From positions 1 to 64,000 of the forward strand of contig NZ_LRFC01000034.1 in the NCBI RefSeq assembly GCF_001619875.1: DNA of 64,000 bases. The letters run 5' to 3'. The stretch comes from Fictibacillus phosphorivorans. GTDB taxonomy: Bacteria; Bacillota; Bacilli; Bacillales; Fictibacillaceae. Shown in pieces: positions 1-8,024 of the stretch. Every line of letters starts with the position of its first letter. Position 1 is the first letter of the stretch. Under the pieces are notes generated by a model. The model made no database searches. It saw nothing but the letters and a program-made list of their open reading frames with translations, and was not told the DNA's origin. The position numbers were made by a program, and so were the translations under genes.

Positions 1-34
1 GTCTCCCCCTGTTAGAGTAGGACGTCGCTAGGCA
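1..34 (+). rRNA. rrf: 5S ribosomal RNA, 3' end only
   Basis: The first ~34 bases match the 3' arm of a Bacillus-type 5S rRNA, with the CCCCCTG-TTAGAGTAGGACG stretch that closes the molecule. The rest of the gene, and presumably an rRNA operon, lies to the left of the window. The exact 3' end is estimated from the family. A T-rich hairpin follows directly. Confidence 0.85.
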
Positions 35-35
35 A

Positions 36-76
36 AGAAGGTGGGACGAACTTTATGTTCGTTCCATCTTTTTTTG
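36..76 (+). terminator. rRNA operon terminator
   Basis: An imperfect stem pairs AAGAAGGTGGGACGAAC with GTTCGTTCCATCTT and is followed by a run of T. It sits just after the 5S end, as expected for an rRNA operon terminator. Confidence 0.85.
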
Positions 77-490
77 TGTTTTAAAAAATAAAAATGAAAT
101 ACTTATTTATTAGACTTACTCGAATCGCTTTTATAACGTAATAAGCAGCAGAATGACTTTCATACAATCAGAAAAGCCTTCATATTACTGCTCGTCCTCC
201 TAAAAAACTTAATCCTATTTTAAATGCCTCATTAGCTGCAGCTACTTCCATCAAAATGCTAGGTAGGGTTCTTAACAATACCAACTAGCTGAACCTATCA
301 AAATCGACTATAAACAAAGAGAAGGCGGAATATTACTAAAGGATAGCATTATAACTAGATATGTAACTGATTTTAGAAAGACAGATTTTTGTCTGGTGAT
401 TTCTTATTATTCTTATTCACTTAAAGCACCCGATTATAGAAATTACTACAACATCCTGTTTTACGGTACATGTTCTTTTATTTATTACAC
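77..490. other. AT-rich non-coding stretch after the rRNA terminator
   Basis: I see no convincing gene here. A short open stretch around 175-290 reads as a plausible peptide (ending SIKMLGRVLNNTN) but has neither start nor Shine-Dalgarno site and runs from stop to stop. It may be a decayed gene fragment; I could not identify a parent. Confidence 0.4.
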
Positions 491-585
491 TTTCGCTCAA
501 TTGAATGGGGTTTTCGCTCAGTCAGGGGCCTGTTTCGCTCACAAACTTGCCATTTCCGCTCACAACACAGCTGTTTTCGCTCAAT
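491..585 (+). repeat. Array of five TTTCGCTCA units, 21-bp period
   Basis: The core CGCTCA starts at 494, 515, 536, 557 and 578, an exact 21-bp step. Each unit is the keyword TTTCGCTCA (one copy TTTCCGCTCA) plus ~12 variable bases. The period is a multiple of three, so a weak open frame across it reads as FAQ/FAH heptads. No Shine-Dalgarno site precedes that frame, so I treat it as a by-product. The same keyword, reverse-complemented, forms the array at 42193-42304. Confidence 0.85.
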
Positions 586-753
586 AACTTAAAATTGTTC
601 TTTTCAACTAATAATGACAGGTTAATTACCAGTGAATTGCATACCAACTCGCAGCATGACAATAGTTAACGGCAATTTGCGAAAATATGTACGAAATAGG
701 GTGATAATTAAGGTAATAAAAGTGGTGTTTTTTTAAAAAATCTTTTGCAAAGC

Positions 754-787
754 AATAAAAAACGCAACGAATACCCATTGCGTTTTA
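754..787 (-). terminator. Terminator for the manganese catalase gene
   Basis: A perfect 9-bp stem (AAAACGCAA with TTGCGTTTT, 759-786) is followed on the minus strand by a T-rich tail. It lies ~125 bp past the catalase stop. The gap also holds a direct repeat of CTCCCTCAAAAGA around 823-853. Confidence 0.65.
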
Positions 788-911
788 TAGTGCTAATTGT
801 TATGGAATTTGGCTTGTACATTCTCCCTCAAAAGAACTCTCCCTCAAAAGAGAACCTTTAGAACATACCGCCTTCCGCCTGCTTCATTTACCTTTTTTAT
901 ATCCTAAATCA

Positions 912-1766
912 CTAGTTATTCAGGTCACTCAAGCCTGGACTATGCTCATTTGGCATATCTGGCATAGTTGGAACTGGATACCCTTTTGGTGGAGGTACCA
1001 CTTGGAGCGTACCGCCGTCACGGCTTGGGGACTCTCCTTGGAAGACTTCTCCGATCAATGTGTCATCCAGCCTAAAGTTGAACTGGGCGTTATGAAAGCC
1101 CATATCTACATACTTCTTACATTCCGGGTATTTATTTAGATCGTAATTAGGTATAGGGAAAATTTTGCCCCAATCCACACCTAATGTTTCTAGAGCTTTT
1201 GCAAAGGCATTCTGATGCGCGTTGTCACGAACAATCAAGAAAGCAATCGTTTCACGCAAAGTTTTGTTTGAGCTCATCTCGTAGATCCTAGATTTTTGAA
1301 GAACACCTGTTGATTCCAAAACCACGTTATTTAAAAGATCCGCAACAAGGTTGCCGTGTGCATACACCCAAGAACCATTCCATGGATTACCTCCTGCATC
1401 AACAGGGAGCGATGCTTGTGCGCCCATGATATAGTGATGCGGGTTACCCGTCTTAACTGGATCATCTAAAGGTGCGCCGTCTGGGCTTGTATTTCCTGCC
1501 CCGCCATCTCCTGAGCCATTTAATAATTGGTTAATCGTACTTTGAACCAGTTCTACGTGGCTTAATTCCTCTAAAAAGATGCCACGGATTAAATCGCGGT
1601 ATTTTTTATCTTTTCCGCGATAATTAGCACTTTGGAAAGAGAACTGCATCATTGTACGCATTTCACCAAATTGTCCGCCAAGAGCTTCTTGAAGGACTTT
1701 TGCAGCCTCGGGATCTGGCTTGTCGGGTTGTATTAAATTGATTAAATCTTCTCTGTAAAAATACAT
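912..1766 (-). CDS. Manganese catalase family protein
   Basis: This 284-residue protein belongs to the ferritin-like dimanganese catalases (YdbD/YjqC/CotJC type), which disproportionate hydrogen peroxide. The expected metal ligands are visible: Glu35 (QFGEMRTMMQ), Glu67 and His70 (FLEELSHVE), Glu151 (VVLESTG) and His184 (DNAHQNAF). Length fits the family (about 270-290). An AAGGTTACAAC element precedes the ATG. It stands alone, divergent from yebE, with its own terminator. In spore formers such proteins may be cytosolic or spore-coat associated; sequence alone does not decide which. Confidence 0.93.
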   Translation of the reverse strand: MYFYREDLINLIQPDKPDPEAAKVLQEALGGQFGEMRTMMQFSFQSANYRGKDKKYRDLIRGIFLEELSHVELVQSTINQLLNGSGDGGAGNTSPDGAPLDDPVKTGNPHHYIMGAQASLPVDAGGNPWNGSWVYAHGNLVADLLNNVVLESTGVLQKSRIYEMSSNKTLRETIAFLIVRDNAHQNAFAKALETLGVDWGKIFPIPNYDLNKYPECKKYVDMGFHNAQFNFRLDDTLIGEVFQGESPSRDGGTLQVVPPPKGYPVPTMPDMPNEHSPGLSDLNN

Positions 1767-1966
1767 GTTGTAACCTTCTTTCAGTAAAATTCAATACATT
1801 TAATAGGTTTTAGCAGAGTGAAAGGTTTTATCCAGTTATCATTTGGCAGGATAACAAACCCCAGATGGGATTCACCATGGAAAAAGGGAAAATTCTTCAG
1901 GTTTCCAACTTGTCCAAAAAGTGTTATTCTTAACGAAGTATTTTTCACCTGGGGAGGCTTTCCATC

Positions 1967-2494
1967 ATGTTAGATAACGCATTTGTTATGGTTGGGATTA
2001 TCTTATTGATCAATATTGTGTACGTTTCGTTCTTTACGATCAGGATGATCCTGACGCTTAAAGGACAAAGGTACTTGGCTGCTTTTATTAGTGTGTTCGA
2101 GGTTATCATCTATGTGGTAGGCCTTGGGCTTGTTTTGGATAACTTAAACGAGATTCAAAATCTAATTGCGTATGCGGTTGGGTATGGAATCGGTGTTTTA
2201 GTCGGAATGAAGATTGAAGAAAAGCTTGCACTTGGATATACTACGGTTAACGTTATTACAACTGATCTTGCAGGCGGATTGCCGAACGAGCTTCGCAACA
2301 AAGGGTATGGAGTTACAAACTGGCTTGCAGAAGGTCGTGAAGGACAGCGTTTGATGATGGAGATCTTAACATCGCGAAAATCTGAAATGAACCTATATAA
2401 CACCGTTAAAGATTTAGATCCAAAGGCGTTTATTATTTCACATGAACCGAAAGCGTTTCATGGCGGGTTTTGGGTCAAGGGCATCAGGAGGTAA
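1967..2494 (+). CDS. yebE: UPF0316/DUF2179 membrane protein YebE
   Basis: This 175-residue protein has three hydrophobic segments in its first ~85 residues, then a soluble DUF2179 domain (about 88-170) with the family-like [14 protein letters not shown] stretch. It matches UPF0316 protein YebE in length and layout; the biochemical role is unknown. GGGGAGG precedes the ATG. The yebG-like gene begins 3 bp after its stop, and the pair sits directly upstream of the purine operon exactly as in B. subtilis. Confidence 0.9.
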   Translation: MLDNAFVMVGIILLINIVYVSFFTIRMILTLKGQRYLAAFISVFEVIIYVVGLGLVLDNLNEIQNLIAYAVGYGIGVLVGMKIEEKLALGYTTVNVITTDLAGGLPNELRNKGYGVTNWLAEGREGQRLMMEILTSRKSEMNLYNTVKDLDPKAFIISHEPKAFHGGFWVKGIRR

Positions 2495-2497
2495 CAG

Positions 2498-2701
2498 ATG
2501 GATAAGAAGCCTTCTAAGAAGAAGTTTTCTGTTGAAGCAGGGGAAACCATTTCCGATTGTCTGGATCGTATGGCCAATGAGGGTTATACACCAGTACGCC
2601 GTATGGAAGAGCCTGTTTTTCATGAAGTGAAGCGCAACGGAAGAATGGAACCAGAAGTTAAAGAACAACGAATCGTTTTTGAAGGTAAACGGATTAAATA
2701 A
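2498..2701 (+). CDS. yebG: NETI-motif protein YebG
   Basis: This 67-residue basic protein contains GETISDCLDRMANEGYTP, the region that names the NETI-motif family (YebG in B. subtilis). No function is established. A strong AGGAGG lies just upstream, overlapping the end of yebE, and the two genes are clearly co-transcribed. The PurBox and promoter region of the pur operon begins ~10 bp after its stop. Confidence 0.88.
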   Translation: MDKKPSKKKFSVEAGETISDCLDRMANEGYTPVRRMEEPVFHEVKRNGRMEPEVKEQRIVFEGKRIK

Positions 2702-2710
2702 GAGCAAAAC

Positions 2711-2746
2711 ACGAACATTAACTATTTTATTATACATAATGTTCGA
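2711..2746. promoter_or_regulatory. Paired PurBoxes (PurR operator)
   Basis: An inverted repeat CGAACATTA (2712-2720) and TAATGTTCG (2737-2745) carries two opposed CGAAC cores spaced as in Firmicute PurR control regions. It lies just upstream of the -35. PurR of this class represses pur transcription and is released by PRPP. Identification rests on core match and location. Confidence 0.75.
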
Positions 2747-2752
2747 TTTTTG

Positions 2753-2782
2753 TTGACAAAACAAAACATCCATTGCTACAAT
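2753..2782 (+). promoter_or_regulatory. Sigma-A promoter of the purine operon
   Basis: A consensus TTGACA (2753-2758) and TACAAT (2777-2782) are separated by 18 bp. The predicted start, about 2789, leaves ~200 nt of leader holding the riboswitch. Confidence 0.85.
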
Positions 2783-2800
2783 AAAATCAGAAGAATAAAG

Positions 2801-2872
2801 CCCTCATATAATTTCGGGAATATGGCCCGTAAGTCTCTACCTGATGACCGTTATTTCATCAGACTATGAGGG
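2801..2872 (+). promoter_or_regulatory. Purine (guanine-type) riboswitch aptamer
   Basis: P1 pairs CCCTCAT (2801-2807) with ATGAGGG (2866-2872). The conserved core elements TATAAT, ATATGG, GTCTCTACC and the J3/1 segment GACTATG are present. The discriminating base before TATG is C (GACTAT), which in this family means guanine/hypoxanthine rather than adenine. The 3' P1 strand extends into TATGAGGGAAAGC (2865-2877), which can instead pair with GCTTTCTCTCATA (2921-2933) as an antiterminator. Ligand binding should therefore favour termination. Confidence 0.95.
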
Positions 2873-2908
2873 AAAGCATCTTTCTGTCTATTTTTATCGG
2901 ATATGTAT

Positions 2909-2968
2909 GTCCAGTTGGCTGCTTTCTCTCATATTTAGGGAGAAGCATACTAACTGGACTTTTTTATT
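2909..2968 (+). terminator. Riboswitch-controlled terminator before purE
   Basis: A long stem pairs GTCCAGTT (2909-2916) with AACTGGAC (2952-2959), with an inner GCTTTCTC/GAGAAGC helix, followed by TTTTTTATTTTTT. The ascending arm overlaps the antiterminator half at 2921-2933, so the two structures are mutually exclusive. Confidence 0.9.
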
Positions 2969-2992
2969 TTTTCTGACAATAAGGAGGCTGCC

Positions 2993-3478
2993 ATGGCTAA
3001 AGTTGGCGTGATCATGGGAAGTGTTTCAGATTGGGAAACAATGAAAGAAGCGTGTGACATATTAGATGAACTTGATGTAGCCTACGAAAAAAAGGTGGTT
3101 TCTGCGCATCGTACACCAGATCTTATGTTCCAGTACGCTGAAGAGGCGGAACAAAGAGGCATTGAAGTAATCATTGCTGGTGCTGGCGGTGCAGCTCACT
3201 TGCCGGGTATGGTTGCAGCGAAAACAATTCTGCCTGTAATCGGTGTTCCGGTTCAGTCAAAAGCGCTGAACGGCATGGATTCACTGTTATCCATCGTTCA
3301 GATGCCAAAAGGTGTCCCAGTTGCGACCGTTGCCATTGGCAAAGCCGGTGCAGCAAATGCAGGACTATTAGCTGCGCAGATGGTAGCGGTACATGATGAA
3401 GGGGTAAAACAGCGATTAAAACAACGCCGTGCATCAGCACAACAAATGGCGATTGAAAGTAGTGAGCAGCTTGTATAA
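2993..3478 (+). CDS. purE: N5-carboxyaminoimidazole ribonucleotide mutase PurE
   Basis: A class I PurE of 161 residues that converts N5-CAIR to CAIR in de novo purine synthesis. The phosphate-binding [10 protein letters not shown], the SAHRTPD loop and the [12 protein letters not shown] segment with the catalytic His are all present. AAGGAGG lies 6 bp before the ATG. It is the first gene of the pur operon; purK overlaps or abuts its 3' end. Confidence 0.98.
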   Translation: MAKVGVIMGSVSDWETMKEACDILDELDVAYEKKVVSAHRTPDLMFQYAEEAEQRGIEVIIAGAGGAAHLPGMVAAKTILPVIGVPVQSKALNGMDSLLSIVQMPKGVPVATVAIGKAGAANAGLLAAQMVAVHDEGVKQRLKQRRASAQQMAIESSEQLV

Positions 3479-4625
3479 AACAATACGACCACAACAAACA
3501 ATCGGAATATTAGGCGGAGGACAGCTCGGCCGTATGATGGCTTTAAGTGCAAGAGAAATGGGCTTACAAGTCGTTGTGTTAGAGCCAGGTGAAAATTCAC
3601 CATGCGGTCAAGTCGCAGATCAACAGATCATCGCAGCATATAACGACAGAGAAGGCATTAAAAAGCTTGCAGAACAAAGTGATGTAGTCACATACGAGTT
3701 TGAAAACATAGATGCAGTGAGTGCAAAATGGCTTGAAGAGAACGCGAACTTACCGCAGGGAAGCCGTCTTCTTGCTGTCACCCAGCACCGTTTAAGAGAG
3801 AAAGAAACGCTTCAAAAAGCGGGTGTACCTGTAGCTCCTTATCGACCAGTGAACGATTTTCATTCGTTAGAAACTGCGGTGGAAGAGTTGGGTTATCCTT
3901 GTGTTCTCAAAACGTGCAGAGGCGGTTACGACGGCAAAGGACAGTTTGTGATCAAGCAAGAAAGCGAACATGAGATTGCAGCAGCACTTTTAGAGAAAGA
4001 GACAGATTGTGTGCTGGAAGCTTGGGTTGACTTTGAAAAAGAAATATCTGTGATTATCACGAGAAGTGTGAGCGGTGAGGTTAAATCGTTCCCAATCGCA
4101 GAGAATATACACAAAGAGAATATTCTGCATAAAACGATTGCACCAGCACGCATCACAAAAGAAACAGTGGATCAAGCAAAGCTCCTAGCGGGGTCAATCG
4201 CAACGGAACTTGAGCTTGTTGGTACGCTTGCCGTAGAGATGTTCGCGGCAAAAGACGGTACGATTTATGTGAACGAACTCGCGCCGCGTCCGCATAACTC
4301 GGGGCACTACACAATCGAAGCGTGTGAGACATCACAGTTCGACCAGCATGTGCGCGCAGTGTGTAACTGGCCGCTTGGCAATACGGAATTAATAAAACCA
4401 GCCGTGATGATCAACATACTAGGGGAACATCATGAGACTGTGTTACGTGAGATAGGAAATTTAGGAGAAGCGAAACTTCATCTGTACGGTAAGAAAGAAG
4501 CGAAAGCGAAACGAAAGATGGGGCATATCACGGTTTTAGGTGATACCATTGAACAGGCACTAGAAAAAGCAGAAAGAGTGTCTGCACTATTTTTAAGTGA
4601 TAACAAAACGGAGGTAACACAATGA
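3471..4625 (+). CDS. purK: N5-CAIR synthetase PurK
   Basis: ATP-grasp enzyme that carboxylates AIR with bicarbonate and ATP to N5-CAIR, the PurE substrate. The N-terminal [12 protein letters not shown] and ATP-grasp residues ([24 protein letters not shown]) are intact. The open frame extends upstream to an ATG at 3429, but a TTG at 3471 gives 384 residues, close to the usual ~380, and removes a non-homologous leader. A GTG at 3462 is also possible. None has a strong Shine-Dalgarno site, which suggests coupling to purE. Ends in a 4-bp overlap with purB. Confidence 0.95.
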   Translation: MYKTIRPQQTIGILGGGQLGRMMALSAREMGLQVVVLEPGENSPCGQVADQQIIAAYNDREGIKKLAEQSDVVTYEFENIDAVSAKWLEENANLPQGSRLLAVTQHRLREKETLQKAGVPVAPYRPVNDFHSLETAVEELGYPCVLKTCRGGYDGKGQFVIKQESEHEIAAALLEKETDCVLEAWVDFEKEISVIITRSVSGEVKSFPIAENIHKENILHKTIAPARITKETVDQAKLLAGSIATELELVGTLAVEMFAAKDGTIYVNELAPRPHNSGHYTIEACETSQFDQHVRAVCNWPLGNTELIKPAVMINILGEHHETVLREIGNLGEAKLHLYGKKEAKAKRKMGHITVLGDTIEQALEKAERVSALFLSDNKTEVTQ

Positions 4626-5914
4626 TTGAACGCTATACACGCCCTGAAATGGGAGCGATTTGGACGGACGAAAACAAATACCAAGCGTGGCTTGAAGTAG
4701 AGATCCTAGCATGTGAAGCTTGGGCAGAGCTAGGCGACATTCCAAAAGAAGACGTGAAGAAGCTTCGCCAAAATGCGTCATTTGATATCAACCGAATTCT
4801 AGAGATTGAAGAAGAAACACGCCACGATGTTGTTGCGTTCACTAGAGCGGTATCTGAAACACTTGGTGAAGAGCGCAAATGGGTGCATTACGGCCTTACT
4901 TCTACTGATGTAGTGGATACAGCACTTTCTTACCTTTTAAAGCAGGCAAACGATATTTTAGCGAAAGACCTTGATCGTTTCGTTGAGATTCTTGCAGAAA
5001 AAGCGAAGGAACATAAATATACAGTTATGATGGGACGTACGCACGGGGTTCATGCTGAGCCAACAACGTTCGGTTTAAAGCTTGCTCTTTGGCACGAAGA
5101 GATGAAGCGTAACGTAGAACGCTTCAAGCAAGCGGCTGATACGGTTCGTTTCGGAAAGATTTCTGGAGCGGTAGGAACGTATGCAAACATTGATCCTTTT
5201 GTTGAAAAATATGTGTGTGAAAAGCTTGGACTTGAAGCTGCACCGATCTCCACACAAACCTTGCAGCGTGACCGTCACGCACACTACATGTCAACGTTGG
5301 CACTCATCGCAACAAGCATCGAGAAGTTTGCTACAGAAGTGCGCGGACTTCAAAAGAGTGAGACGCGTGAAGTGGAAGAGTTCTTTGCAAAAGGTCAAAA
5401 AGGATCGTCTGCAATGCCGCATAAACGCAACCCGATCGGATCTGAGAACATGACAGGATTGGCGCGTGTAATCCGCGGATATATGATGACAGCTTATGAG
5501 AACGTATCACTTTGGCATGAGCGTGACATCTCCCATTCATCTGCTGAACGCGTGATCTTACCAGATGCAACGATCGCATTGAACTACATGCTGAACCGTT
5601 TCGGAAACATCATCAAGAACTTAACTGTGTTCCCAGAAAACATGAAGCGCAACATGGAGCGCACATATGGATTAATCTACTCGCAGCGCGTTCTGCTTAA
5701 ACTGATCGACAAAGGCATGGCACGTGAGGAAGCATACGACACGGTACAGCCAAAAGCGATGCAAGCTTGGGAAGAAGGCGTTCAGTTCAGAACATTAGTA
5801 GAAGCTGAACACAAAATCACAGAAAAATTAACACCTGAAGAAATCTCTGAATGCTTTGATTACAGTTATCATCTGTCACACGTAGACACGATCTTCGACA
5901 GATTAGGGCTTTAA
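4622..5914 (+). CDS. purB: Adenylosuccinate lyase PurB
   Basis: 430 residues, standard length. It cleaves SAICAR to AICAR and adenylosuccinate to AMP, releasing fumarate. The fumarase/aspartase signature [15 protein letters not shown] and the catalytic TSTDVVDTA and [12 protein letters not shown] segments are present. Its ATG overlaps the purK stop (ATGA), with GGAGG inside the purK end. A 465-bp gap filled by repeats separates it from purC. Confidence 0.98.
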   Translation: MIERYTRPEMGAIWTDENKYQAWLEVEILACEAWAELGDIPKEDVKKLRQNASFDINRILEIEEETRHDVVAFTRAVSETLGEERKWVHYGLTSTDVVDTALSYLLKQANDILAKDLDRFVEILAEKAKEHKYTVMMGRTHGVHAEPTTFGLKLALWHEEMKRNVERFKQAADTVRFGKISGAVGTYANIDPFVEKYVCEKLGLEAAPISTQTLQRDRHAHYMSTLALIATSIEKFATEVRGLQKSETREVEEFFAKGQKGSSAMPHKRNPIGSENMTGLARVIRGYMMTAYENVSLWHERDISHSSAERVILPDATIALNYMLNRFGNIIKNLTVFPENMKRNMERTYGLIYSQRVLLKLIDKGMAREEAYDTVQPKAMQAWEEGVQFRTLVEAEHKITEKLTPEEISECFDYSYHLSHVDTIFDRLGL

Positions 5915-6379
5915 AGGGTTTTATATAAAAAGAATTGCTTTTATAAATGGTTAGTTGTAAATCTTTTATGTTTGAACATCACTGAAAAGTTGATTGTAGT
6001 GGAAGGTACGAGACTCCTGGGGGACGAGCGGGGCAGTCCGAAAAGCGAAAGCGGCTCGTCCAGCCCCGACAAGCAAAAGGCGAATGGGCTAAGAAGGCGT
6101 TTTTTGCCTTCATGACCGTTTGACTTTTGACCTCGAGGGGCTAGCCGCTGTAGCTGGACAGGTGAGACTCTTAACAGCGCAGAGCGCTAAGAGGCTCACC
6201 GCACGCCCCCCGGAAAGCGAGTACTTGGAGCAGAAATCAACCTCTTTCAAGCTACAAAGATTAAACAAGCTTATTTGCAGGACTTCAACTAAAAAGAGAG
6301 TGATATATCGAGCTCTCTTTCTCTTTGCCTTTTTTAAAAGATTGAATATTGGTAATCTTCACATAACGGAGGGGTCAGG
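5915..6379. other. purB-purC spacer, repeat-filled, no gene
   Basis: I see no credible gene in this gap inside the operon. An open frame at 6120-6392 is an artefact of the repeat. The spacer holds a composite palindromic element (5989-6241) and an AT-rich lead-in with the purC Shine-Dalgarno site GGAGGGG. Confidence 0.75.
5989..6241 (+). repeat. GC-rich palindromic intergenic element, composite copy
   Basis: The ends are GTTGATTGTAGTGGAAGG and the loosely complementary GAGCAGAAATCAAC. Between them are GAGACTCCTG, the inner stem arms GGTGAGACTCTTA/TAAGAGGCTCACC (about 6161-6200) and a closing GGAAAGCGAGTAC. Compared with the copies at 15048-15175 and 30103-30231, this one carries ~125 extra bases (about 6030-6155), including AAAAGGCG...GCGTTTTTTGCCTT and a CTCGAGGGGCTAGCCGCT block. 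It looks like one repeat nested in or fused to another. The element type is familiar from Bacillaceae intergenic DNA. Confidence 0.75.
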
Positions 6380-7102
6380 ATGGAGAAGTTAGAGCAGCTG
6401 TACGAAGGAAAAGCAAAACGCATCTACCGCACAACAGACGAAGAAGTGGTCTGGGTAAGCTACAAAGACTCAGCAACAGCATTCAACGGTGAAAAGAAAG
6501 CAGAAATCGCAGGAAAAGGCAGACTGAACAACGAGATCTCTTCTATTCTTTTTGAACTCTTGAAAGAAAAAGGCATTGAGTCTCATTTTGTAAAACGAGT
6601 ATCCGAAACAGAGCAGCTCGTTAAAAAGGTGACCATCATCCCCTTAGAAGTGGTTGTTCGCAACATTGCTGCCGGTTCCTTATCAAAACGCACCGGGATT
6701 CCTGAGGGTCAGATCCTTCCACGAACAATCATCGAGTTTTATTACAAAAACGATGATCTTGGAGATCCGCTTATTACAGAAGAGCACATCGATATCATGA
6801 ATTTGGCGTCGAAAGAACAGCTCAATCAGATAACAGAACAAGCTATACAGATCAACGAAGTGTTAACATCCTATTTTGCTCAGAAAAACGTAAAGCTCGT
6901 AGATTTCAAGCTGGAGTTCGGAACAGATGCAAACGGACACTTAATGCTCGCTGACGAGATCTCGCCTGACACATGCCGATTATGGGATGCAGAGACGAAC
7001 GAGAAACTTGATAAAGATGTATTCCGCCGTGAATTAGGAAGTTTAACTGATGCTTATGAAAAAATACTACAACGTCTAGGAGGCCTATCATGTACAAAGT
7101 AA
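6380..7102 (+). CDS. purC: SAICAR synthetase PurC
   Basis: 240 residues, the normal length of the bacterial enzyme that joins CAIR and aspartate with ATP to give SAICAR. EGKAKRIYRT near the N-terminus, VVRNIAAGSLSKRTGI (about 92-107) and DEISPDTCRLWD are diagnostic. AACGGAGGGG precedes the ATG. Its last 13 bases overlap purS. Confidence 0.98.
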   Translation: MEKLEQLYEGKAKRIYRTTDEEVVWVSYKDSATAFNGEKKAEIAGKGRLNNEISSILFELLKEKGIESHFVKRVSETEQLVKKVTIIPLEVVVRNIAAGSLSKRTGIPEGQILPRTIIEFYYKNDDLGDPLITEEHIDIMNLASKEQLNQITEQAIQINEVLTSYFAQKNVKLVDFKLEFGTDANGHLMLADEISPDTCRLWDAETNEKLDKDVFRRELGSLTDAYEKILQRLGGLSCTK

Positions 7103-7344
7103 AGGTGTATGTAACATTAAGAGAGAGTGTATTAGATCCACAAGGTAAGGCAGTTATGAGCTCGCTTCACAAAATGGGACAGTCTGAGGTTGAAGATGTA
7201 CGTATTGGTAAGTATCTGGAGTTAACACTTCAAAAAGGAAACTACGATCTAGATGAGAAAATCGTGAACATGTGCTCTAAACTTTTATCGAATCCGGTTA
7301 TTGAAGACTACCGATACGAGGTGGAGGAGGTTGTCGCACAGTGA
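7090..7344 (+). CDS. purS: FGAM synthase subunit PurS
   Basis: The 84-residue PurS subunit of the three-part phosphoribosylformylglycinamidine synthase, which bridges PurL and PurQ and helps ammonia transfer. [16 protein letters not shown] is typical of the family. CTAGGAGGCC precedes the ATG inside purC; its stop overlaps the purQ start by 4 bp, which fits equal production. Confidence 0.97.
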   Translation: MYKVKVYVTLRESVLDPQGKAVMSSLHKMGQSEVEDVRIGKYLELTLQKGNYDLDEKIVNMCSKLLSNPVIEDYRYEVEEVVAQ

Positions 7345-8024
7345 AGTTTGCTGTAATCGTTTTTCCAGGATCGAACTGTGACACAGATATGTATCATGCG
7401 GTAAAAGATGAGCTTGGTGCAGAAGTTGAGTACGTATGGCATGATACAACGAACTTAGATCAATTTGACGGTATTTTATTGCCTGGCGGTTTCTCTTATG
7501 GAGATTACCTTCGTACAGGCGCTATCGCACAATTCTCGAACGTGATGACAGAAGTGGTCAAAGCAGCACGTGAAGGAAAACCAGTTCTTGGTGTTTGTAA
7601 CGGATTTCAAATCTTACTGGAAACAGGACTTCTTCCAGGAGCGATGCGCCGTAATGAATCATTAAAATTCATTTGTCAGCCTGAAGAGCTTGTCGTTGAG
7701 AACGCAGCGACAACCTTCACATCTCAGTACGAAAAAGGAGAAGTGATCTCCGTTCCAGTCGCACATGGTGAAGGCAATTACTATTGCGATGAAGAGACGT
7801 TAGAAGAATTAAAGGCAAACAATCAGATCGTGTTCACGTATAAAAATAATCCGAACGGATCGGTTGAAAACATTGCTGGCATCACAAATAAAGAAGGCAA
7901 TGTACTTGGCATGATGCCGCATCCGGAACGCGCGGTTGATGAGCTTTTAGGAAGCAAAGATGGACTTAAATTATTTCAATCTATTGTGAAGAGCTGGAGG
8001 GAACGTTATGTCGCTGCAACATGA
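7341..8024 (+). CDS. purQ: FGAM synthase glutaminase subunit PurQ
   Basis: A class I glutamine amidotransferase of 227 residues that supplies ammonia to PurL. The nucleophilic Cys lies in [10 protein letters not shown], and the His-Glu pair in [15 protein letters not shown] overlap with purS and a 17-bp overlap with purL indicate translational coupling. The start codon is GTG, preceded by GGAGGAGG. Confidence 0.97.
   Translation: MKFAVIVFPGSNCDTDMYHAVKDELGAEVEYVWHDTTNLDQFDGILLPGGFSYGDYLRTGAIAQFSNVMTEVVKAAREGKPVLGVCNGFQILLETGLLPGAMRRNESLKFICQPEELVVENAATTFTSQYEKGEVISVPVAHGEGNYYCDEETLEELKANNQIVFTYKNNPNGSVENIAGITNKEGNVLGMMPHPERAVDELLGSKDGLKLFQSIVKSWRERYVAAT

Noticed and set aside
77-490. Remnant of a transposase or other gene after the rRNA terminator
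   Set aside because: A stop-to-stop frame gives a plausible 40-residue peptide, but no homologue could be named and no start exists.
491-585. CRISPR-like array
   Set aside because: Repeats of ~9 bp and spacers of ~12 bp are far too short, no cas genes are present, and the same holds for the other phased arrays.
396-587. 63-codon open frame with FAQ/FAH heptads
   Set aside because: No Shine-Dalgarno site; its regularity comes wholly from the 21-bp DNA array, whose period is divisible by three.
6120-6392. 90-codon open frame between purB and purC
   Set aside because: It lies in repeat DNA, has no ribosome site and runs into the purC start.
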